From CAYMND01 sp964465065 (GTDB lineage Bacteria; Acidobacteriota; Aminicenantia; UBA2199): a DNA stretch of 64,000 bases. The translations under genes were made by a program, and so were the position numbers. The notes beneath the pieces were generated by a model. It was not told where the DNA came from. It was given only the letters and a program-made list of their open reading frames with translations, and did no database searches. Below are positions 59,158 through 64,000 of the stretch, piece by piece (position 1 is the first letter of the stretch; every line of letters begins with the position of its first letter). Location of the stretch: NCBI GenBank assembly GCA_964465065.1, contig CAYXHZ010000008.1:22941-86940 (forward strand), read 5' to 3'.

Positions 59158-59415
59158 TTACTCCTTATCTGCCGACTTCAGCGTCTGCTCGAACAGGGCT
59201 GCCGCTTTTTTCCGTTTCTCTTCCTCCAGTACCTTGGCGGCCAGGAAACGTTCCTCGGCGTGTTCTTTCTTGTCTTTTTCCTTTTTCAACAGATCATCGA
59301 ACGACTGGTTGCTTTTTCTGTCCACCTTCTTGTGGGAAACCACCTGGCCGGATTCGGCATCAATCCAAAGCTGGCAATGGCAGTGTGGACAGCAGCTTTC
59401 AACGACCTTGCTCAT
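59158..59415 (-). CDS. small CPHC-motif, coiled-coil protein
   Basis: An 85-residue protein. The N-terminal CCPHCHCQLWID holds a CxxC half of a zinc ribbon with nearby His and Cys; the rest is a charged helix (LLKKEKDKKEHAEERFLAAKVLEEEKRKKAA). The zinc site would need a dimer or the extra Cys/His. Function unknown. Begins 49 nt after the TPR gene stop and is followed after 2 nt by the PC4-like gene. Confidence 0.65.
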   Translation of the reverse strand: MSKVVESCCPHCHCQLWIDAESGQVVSHKKVDRKSNQSFDDLLKKEKDKKEHAEERFLAAKVLEEEKRKKAAALFEQTLKSADKE

Positions 59416-59464
59416 GGAGCTATTGTAGTACAGAGGCTGCCAAAAAGCAACGGCGGTCGTCCGG

Positions 59465-60256
59465 TCAGCCGCCCTGGTTGATCTCGGCGATCAGGTTCAG
59501 CACGGCCTGACGCTCCTGGTCGGTGCCGGCCTTGCCCAGGGTGGATTCCAGAAGATCCAGAGCCTTGTCCCGGTTGCCCATCTGGGCGTGGATGCGGGCG
59601 ATCTGCATCAGCAGGCCCAGGTCGTTGCCGAACAGGATCGAAGAGGCCCGTTCGTAGGAATCCAGCGCTTCCGGCAGCTTCTTCTGGGCCTGGTACACCC
59701 GGCCTGCCAGGGAATGGAGCAGGGCGAAGGATTTTTTCTTCTCCAGGCCTTTGCCGACATAGCGCATGGCGGCTTCCAGGTTGTTCTGCTTGAGTTCGAG
59801 CAGGGCCAGGTTGGCGTAGGCGTTTTCCGGGGTTTCGTATTTGCTGGAAGTGGCGGCGATCAGCAGATGCTCGCGGGCGCGGTCGTAGCGCTGCAGTTCC
59901 ATGTATATAATGCCCAGATAATTGTAGACGTCCAGGCTGTCCGGGGTCAGTTGCTTGAGCCGTTCAAAGCAGGCCAGACTGGGCTCGAATTCCCGGTTGT
60001 TGAGGTGAACGATGCCCAGACCCAAGGTGGCGTCGGCGTGGTTGGGGTCTTTGGCCAGGGCGGCTTGGAAACGGTTGCCGGCCTGGGCCATGTCGCCGCT
60101 GTTGAGCAGTCTCATGCCTTCGCTGCACAGGTAGTTGGCGCTGCCCGGTTTGTCCTTGGGCGGTTGCAGCAGCGGTGCGGCCTTTTTGCCGCAGGCCAGA
60201 CCGCCCAGCAGCAGGGGCAGCAGCAACAGGGTCGAAGCGATATGGCGATGATTCAT
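59465..60256 (-). CDS. TPR-repeat lipoprotein, PilW/PilF-like
   Basis: A 263-residue exported protein. The signal peptide MNHRHIASTLLLLPLLLGGLAC ends in a Cys that is a likely lipidation site, although the residues before it (GLA) deviate from the ideal lipobox. Six TPR-type helical hairpins follow (ADATLGLGIVHLNNREFEPSLACFERL, DVYNYLGIIYMELQRYDRAREHLL, and so on). PilW/PilF pilotins have this form and help pilus secretin assembly, so a link with pilT is possible but unproven. The start overlaps the cyclase gene by 4 nt. Confidence 0.78.
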   Translation of the reverse strand: MNHRHIASTLLLLPLLLGGLACGKKAAPLLQPPKDKPGSANYLCSEGMRLLNSGDMAQAGNRFQAALAKDPNHADATLGLGIVHLNNREFEPSLACFERLKQLTPDSLDVYNYLGIIYMELQRYDRAREHLLIAATSSKYETPENAYANLALLELKQNNLEAAMRYVGKGLEKKKSFALLHSLAGRVYQAQKKLPEALDSYERASSILFGNDLGLLMQIARIHAQMGNRDKALDLLESTLGKAGTDQERQAVLNLIAEINQGG

Positions 60257-61818
60257 TTCTCCCTCCGTTTGAGTACTTTGTAGGCCGGAGTCGGCACCGA
60301 AATCCCCTGCAACTTCCGTTCGCCCAAAAATTCGAAGTCGAACAGTCGCTTGGTGGCCTCGTAGCAGGATTGGGATACGACGATCTCCCCCGGCCCGGCC
60401 ACTGAGGATTCCAGGCGCGAGGCGATGTTGACGGTGTTGCCCAGAACGGTGTAATCGTAGCGTTTGGGTGAACCGAAATCCCCGGCGATCAGCCGGCCGG
60501 AATTGATGCCGATGCGGATCTGCACCCGTTCGTTTTCGGTCAGGCCGTCGTTGATCTCCGCCAGCTTGCGTTCCATTTCCAGGGCGGTCATGATGGCCTG
60601 TTCGGCGTGGGCCTCCATGGCGAACGGGACCCCGAAGATGGCCATGATGGCATCGCCGATGTACTTGTCCAGGGTGCCGTTGTATTGAAAGATGATGTCG
60701 GTCATGACGGTGAAGATGTTGTTGAGGAACAGGCCGACCTCGACCGGTTTCATCTTCTCGGCCCGGCTGGTGAAGCCGACGATGTCCATGAACAGGATCG
60801 AGGCCTCGCTTTCCTTGTAGGCGATGAATTCGCGCGATTGCTTGTCCTGCATCTCCAGGATTCTGGACACCACCCCGGGGGAGTGGTAGCGTTCCAGGCG
60901 GGCGCGCAGCTTCTTCTCGCGGTTCAGGGTCTGCTGGTTGTTGATGCCCTCGATCGACAGGCCGGTGAAGTTGGCGATGGTACTCATCACTTCCAGATCC
61001 TGTTCGATGAACATCTTGCCGGTAATGGTGGTGTCGGCGTAGATCAGGCCGTAGATCGACTTGCTGGTCCAGATAGGAACCGAGATGGCCGAGGTGATGC
61101 CGTACATGATGATGCTTTCGGCGCCGTCGAAACGGGCGTCGTCCAGGGTGTTGGCCGACAGGATGGCCACCTTTTCGTGGATGGCCTTCATGGCGATGGT
61201 TTTGGAGATGGCCACGCTGGGGTCCTGTCCGTCGCTGTCGCTGCGGGCGTAGGCCAGGTCGAGCCGGTTCTCCTTTTCGTCGTAGAAGAAGATGAACAGG
61301 CGCTTGGGCTGGACGAACTGGCCGATCAGCTCGCCGACCCGCTCGATGCTCTCCTGCACCGTCGTCGCCGTCAGCAGGTTCTTGCCCAGGGTGGTCAGGG
61401 CGGTCAGCAGCTGCAGGTCGTTTTTCTTCAGCGAATCCTTGGCCTGGATCGGCAGCATCTCGGACAAGGGCAGAACCATGGAAATCTTCTGGTCGGTATC
61501 GTCGTCGACCGTCTGTGCCTGGTTTTCGCTGTCGGCCAGATAGCGCAGCACCGAGCGGCCGATGGTGATGTTGTCGCCTTCGATCAGATCCTTGCGGGTC
61601 ACCGGTTTGCCGTTGACGAAGCTGCCGTTGGTGCTGCCCAGATCGATGAGCCGGTAGCCCTTGCGGTGCCGGCTGATCTTGCAGTGGGTGCGGGAGACGG
61701 TGCTGTCTTCCAGCTGGATGTCGTTGTTGGGCAGTTTGCCGATGGTCATCTCCTGCCGATCCTGCAGATGGAAGGTCTTGACCTCGTCGTTGACGATGTA
61801 CTCTATTTTGAAGCCCAC
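60253..61818 (-). CDS. FHA-GAF-class III nucleotidyl cyclase
   Basis: A 521-residue cytoplasmic cyclase. The FHA domain (about 1-92) has S42-R43-x-H45 and N64 for phosphothreonine binding; the GAF domain (about 140-290) follows; the cyclase homology domain is at about 335-520. Metal ligands Asp345 and Asp389 (LFMDIVGFTSR, YIGDAIMAIFG), transition-state Asn464 and Arg468, and the base-reading pair Lys385/Asp455 point to adenylate rather than guanylate cyclase. FHA implies control by Ser/Thr phosphorylation. GTG 61818 was chosen because it starts the FHA domain; it overlaps gpsA by 16 nt. Confidence 0.88.
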   Translation of the reverse strand: MGFKIEYIVNDEVKTFHLQDRQEMTIGKLPNNDIQLEDSTVSRTHCKISRHRKGYRLIDLGSTNGSFVNGKPVTRKDLIEGDNITIGRSVLRYLADSENQAQTVDDDTDQKISMVLPLSEMLPIQAKDSLKKNDLQLLTALTTLGKNLLTATTVQESIERVGELIGQFVQPKRLFIFFYDEKENRLDLAYARSDSDGQDPSVAISKTIAMKAIHEKVAILSANTLDDARFDGAESIIMYGITSAISVPIWTSKSIYGLIYADTTITGKMFIEQDLEVMSTIANFTGLSIEGINNQQTLNREKKLRARLERYHSPGVVSRILEMQDKQSREFIAYKESEASILFMDIVGFTSRAEKMKPVEVGLFLNNIFTVMTDIIFQYNGTLDKYIGDAIMAIFGVPFAMEAHAEQAIMTALEMERKLAEINDGLTENERVQIRIGINSGRLIAGDFGSPKRYDYTVLGNTVNIASRLESSVAGPGEIVVSQSCYEATKRLFDFEFLGERKLQGISVPTPAYKVLKRREK

Positions 61819-62816
61819 TCTATCTTCAGACTCCTTTTCATCAGGTTTTTCAGGGCCTCCAGGGGAGGACGGCCGTTGAACAGGATCTCGTGGACCTGTT
61901 CGGTGATGGGCATGTCGATCTGGTGCTGCCGGCTCAGGGTCCAGACGGCCCGGGTCGTTTCCACCCCCTCGACGATGGTGCGGCTGTTGCGGATCAGTTC
62001 GTCCAGACTGGCGCCCTTGGCGATCTGTTCGCCGAGCTGGAAGTTGCGGGACAAGGGGCCGAAACAGGTCAGCATGAGGTCGCCGATGCCGGCCAGACCC
62101 CAGAAGGTTTCCAGACTGGCGCCCATCTTCTGGCCGAAGCGGGAGATTTCGACGCTGGCCCGGGTCACCAGGGTGGCGGTGGTGTTGTAGCCGTAGCCGC
62201 AGCCGTGGACGAGCCCGGAAGCGATGGCCATGACGTTCTTGAGCGATCCGCCGATCTCGATGCCGCGCAGGTCGTTGCTGCGGTAGATGCGCAGCGTGTC
62301 GGAGGAGAATGATTGCTGGACCTGGCAGGAGAGTGCTTCGTTCTCGGAGGCGGCGACGATGGCTGTGGGGTGGCCTTTGGCCAACTCGCGGGCGAAGGAA
62401 GGCCCCGACAGACTGACCCAGCGTTGCAGACAGTCGGCTCCCAGAACGTCGACGGCGATCTGGGAAATGGTCAGCAGGGTTTCGGCCTCGAAGCCCTTGG
62501 ACAGGTTGAGCAGCGGCTTTGAGGCCAGTTGCTGGCGGCAATCGCTCAGGATGCGCCGGTAATGTTTGGACGGCACGGCCAGAAAGACGGTATCGCTGTC
62601 CTGGAGGACTTCGTCGAGGTCCGAACTGACCCGCAGCTGCGGGCACAGGGGGATTCCGGGCAGAAAGAGCTGATTTTCGTGGTGACGGTTGATGTACTGG
62701 CTGACTTCGGGTTCGAACGCCCAGAGGAATACCGGGTGGCCGCACAGGGCGATGTGGTTGGCCATGGCCGTGCCCCAGGCGCCCGCGCCCAGGACGGCGA
62801 TTTTCTCATTTTTCAT
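61803..62816 (-). CDS. gpsA: NAD(P)-dependent glycerol-3-phosphate dehydrogenase
   Basis: A 337-residue enzyme making sn-glycerol-3-phosphate for phospholipid synthesis. The Rossmann motif is VLGAGAWGTAMANHI; VFLAVPSKHYRRIL, SLSGPSFARELAKGHPTAIV and IGGSLKNVMAIASGLVHGCGYG are the conserved substrate and catalytic segments. It overlaps plsY by 11 nt and the cyclase gene by 16 nt; GpsA followed by PlsY in one operon supplies acyl-G3P. Confidence 0.96.
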   Translation of the reverse strand: MKNEKIAVLGAGAWGTAMANHIALCGHPVFLWAFEPEVSQYINRHHENQLFLPGIPLCPQLRVSSDLDEVLQDSDTVFLAVPSKHYRRILSDCRQQLASKPLLNLSKGFEAETLLTISQIAVDVLGADCLQRWVSLSGPSFARELAKGHPTAIVAASENEALSCQVQQSFSSDTLRIYRSNDLRGIEIGGSLKNVMAIASGLVHGCGYGYNTTATLVTRASVEISRFGQKMGASLETFWGLAGIGDLMLTCFGPLSRNFQLGEQIAKGASLDELIRNSRTIVEGVETTRAVWTLSRQHQIDMPITEQVHEILFNGRPPLEALKNLMKRSLKIEWASK

Positions 62817-63414
62817 GACATGTCCTTTTACCCAGTCGCGCCTCCTGTCCGTTGAGGATGCGCTGGATATTTTGTCGGTGTTGTACGACGATGATCAGGA
62901 CGCCGAGCAGGGTGACCATGGACGCCTCGGCGCTCAAGCTGAACAGAACGGCCAGAAACGACAGCGAAACCGCCGCCACCGATGCGGCGGAAACGTAGCG
63001 GCTTACCGAGACGACCGTCAGGAAAGAAATCAGGAACAACAGGCTGATGCAGGGCGAAAACACGATCAGAGCGCCAAAGAAGGTGGCCACGCCCTTGCCG
63101 CCCTTGCCTTTGAGAAAGGGGGTGTAAATGTGCCCCAGGACGGCGGCCAGCATGACCAGAGCCAGCAAGGGGTAGCGCTCCGGGAAGTGATGGCTGGCGT
63201 AGAGCAGGGGCAGGGCGCCCTTGGCGCTGTCCAGCAGCAGGATCAGCAGCCCGTAGGGGATGCCCTTGGTGCGCAGCACGTTGCTGGCGCCGATATTGCC
63301 GCTGCCCATGGTGCGGATATCGGTCTTGTCGGTCAGGCGGAAGAGCAGGTAGCCCGAGGGGATGGCGCCGACGATGAAGCTGAGCAGCACGGTTGTCAGG
63401 GCATGGCTAGACAA
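62806..63414 (-). CDS. plsY: glycerol-3-phosphate acyltransferase PlsY
   Basis: A 202-residue membrane enzyme that transfers acyl from acyl-phosphate to glycerol-3-phosphate, the first step of phospholipid synthesis. The motifs are SYLLFRL-like IPSGYLLFRLTDKTDIRTMGSGNIGASNVLR (motif 1, split here for reading), KGALPLLYA, and FLKGKGGKGVATFFG (motif 2). Five hydrophobic segments are visible. Overlaps gpsA by 11 nt and thpR by 8 nt. Confidence 0.95.
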   Translation of the reverse strand: MSSHALTTVLLSFIVGAIPSGYLLFRLTDKTDIRTMGSGNIGASNVLRTKGIPYGLLILLLDSAKGALPLLYASHHFPERYPLLALVMLAAVLGHIYTPFLKGKGGKGVATFFGALIVFSPCISLLFLISFLTVVSVSRYVSAASVAAVSLSFLAVLFSLSAEASMVTLLGVLIIVVQHRQNIQRILNGQEARLGKRTCHEK

Positions 63415-63958
63415 GGCGGCACTCCTTCAGCTTGCGGTGGACGGCGCCCCCGGGGGTCAGCCGGCTGGAAAACAGGCTCAGGTGGTCCAGGCGGCATTCC
63501 AGCGGCGGTCGGCTGTCCAGAAAAGGAGTCAGCTCGGAAGGCCGGACCGCGGCGGCGTCGGCGCGGGGCCGGGCCAGGGTGATGTGCGGGGTAAAGGCCC
63601 GGTCCTCGATGGCCAGGCCCAGGTCCTGCAGGAGCCGGCCGAGCCGGCGCTGAAGTTCGGTCAGCAGCGGTTCATCCTGGATGCCGGCCCAGACGATCGA
63701 GACGGTGCCGCCGCGTTCGAAGCAGCCCAGGCGGTCGATGCGGACGGGAAAGGCGCTGCGGCCGGCGCAGAGCGGATCCAGACCGGCGATCAGGTTTTGC
63801 TGGCGGGCGGAGTCGACTTCACCCAGAAAGTGCAGGGTCAGGTGGATGGCCGGACTCTCGAGCCAGCGGAAGGGGAAGGCGGCCCGCAGCGGCGCCGTCC
63901 AGCCGTTCAGCCGCTCCAATACCGTCGCAGGTGGAGTGAAGCCGATGAACAGTCGCAT
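63407..63958 (-). CDS. thpR: RNA 2',3'-cyclic phosphodiesterase ThpR (LigT family)
   Basis: A 183-residue 2H-phosphoesterase. The two catalytic motifs are H-L-T-L in AIHLTLHFLGEV and H-I-T-L in FTPHITLARPR, and RLFIGFTPP is the usual N-terminus. It opens 2',3'-cyclic phosphates of RNA to 2'-phosphates. First gene of the minus-strand run as seen; the window ends 42 nt beyond its start, so its promoter may be outside. Confidence 0.93.
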   Translation of the reverse strand: MRLFIGFTPPATVLERLNGWTAPLRAAFPFRWLESPAIHLTLHFLGEVDSARQQNLIAGLDPLCAGRSAFPVRIDRLGCFERGGTVSIVWAGIQDEPLLTELQRRLGRLLQDLGLAIEDRAFTPHITLARPRADAAAVRPSELTPFLDSRPPLECRLDHLSLFSSRLTPGGAVHRKLKECRLV

Positions 63959-64000
63959 GGGCCTATTATAAGAACTCGACCGGCCGTTGTAAAGGGAAAG

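Overview
The window is GC-rich bacterial chromosome (third codon positions are mostly G or C), densely packed, with no rRNA, tRNA, CRISPR array or recognisable insertion sequence. The best guess for the host is a Gram-negative bacterium of the Acidobacteriota / Candidatus Aminicenantes type. The clues are tandem GWxTD-domain secreted proteins, NHL-type six-bladed propellers, a Reg_prop/Y_Y_Y sensor fused to a Ser/Thr kinase, GH127 and GH2 glycosidases, a type IV pilus ATPase and an outer-membrane barrel. This is inference from gene content; no marker gene was compared. The sequence is a draft assembly with two 100-N gaps. The first (11754-11853) is flanked by an exact 55-bp duplication and is almost certainly a scaffolding artefact. 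The second (38199-38298) is a real unknown inside a coding region.

Layout. 1-7.1 kb: an HxlR regulator divergent from a cupin, with two perfect tandem operators between them; a DacB-type peptidase with EttA; an AbiE-type abortive-infection/toxin-antitoxin pair with a palindromic candidate operator; a propeller gene broken by an in-frame amber codon. 7.1-20 kb: PepSY membrane protein, nitroreductase, GH127 glycosidase behind a perfect LacI-type palindrome, an FMN-binding glutamate-synthase-like protein, an MBL hydrolase with TPR tail, a DMT transporter with a LytS/LytTR two-component system, and a PQQ-like propeller. 20-34 kb: a flavodoxin/HxlR divergent pair, two large hybrid histidine kinases, an MBOAT plus AlgJ-like O-acylation pair, and a 1099-residue propeller-kinase receptor. 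34-41 kb: a minimal IscS-IscU pair, a cyclic 2,3-diphosphoglycerate synthetase-like GTPase-fold gene with its own strong promoter and terminator, a large unknown coiled-coil protein, Nnr and TsaE. 41-49 kb (all minus strand): two GWxTD paralogues, a beta-barrel protein, thioredoxin, lytic transglycosylase, AlaS and PilT. 49-53.4 kb: PilZ, a CCA-adding-like enzyme and a B3/B4 protein on plus; opposite them a DMT transporter, a secreted EndoU-type nuclease and a small overlapping partner protein. 53.5-57 kb: bacteriohemerythrin, GH2 glycosidase behind a second LacI-like operator, a CARDB-like secreted protein and an NlpC/P60 protein. 57.3-64 kb: a nearly continuous minus-strand run ThpR-PlsY-GpsA-(FHA-GAF-cyclase)-TPR lipoprotein, a CPHC mini-protein, a PC4-like protein, a ferritin-like protein and asparaginase.

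The regions most worth a second look are: the EndoU nuclease with its candidate immunity gene; the sensor whose histidine kinase appears to have been replaced by a Ser/Thr kinase; the bacterial cDPG-synthetase homologue beside Fe-S assembly genes; the shared LacI-like operator of the GH127 and GH2 genes; and the AbiE operator architecture. Many neighbours overlap by 4-35 nt, so translational coupling is common.
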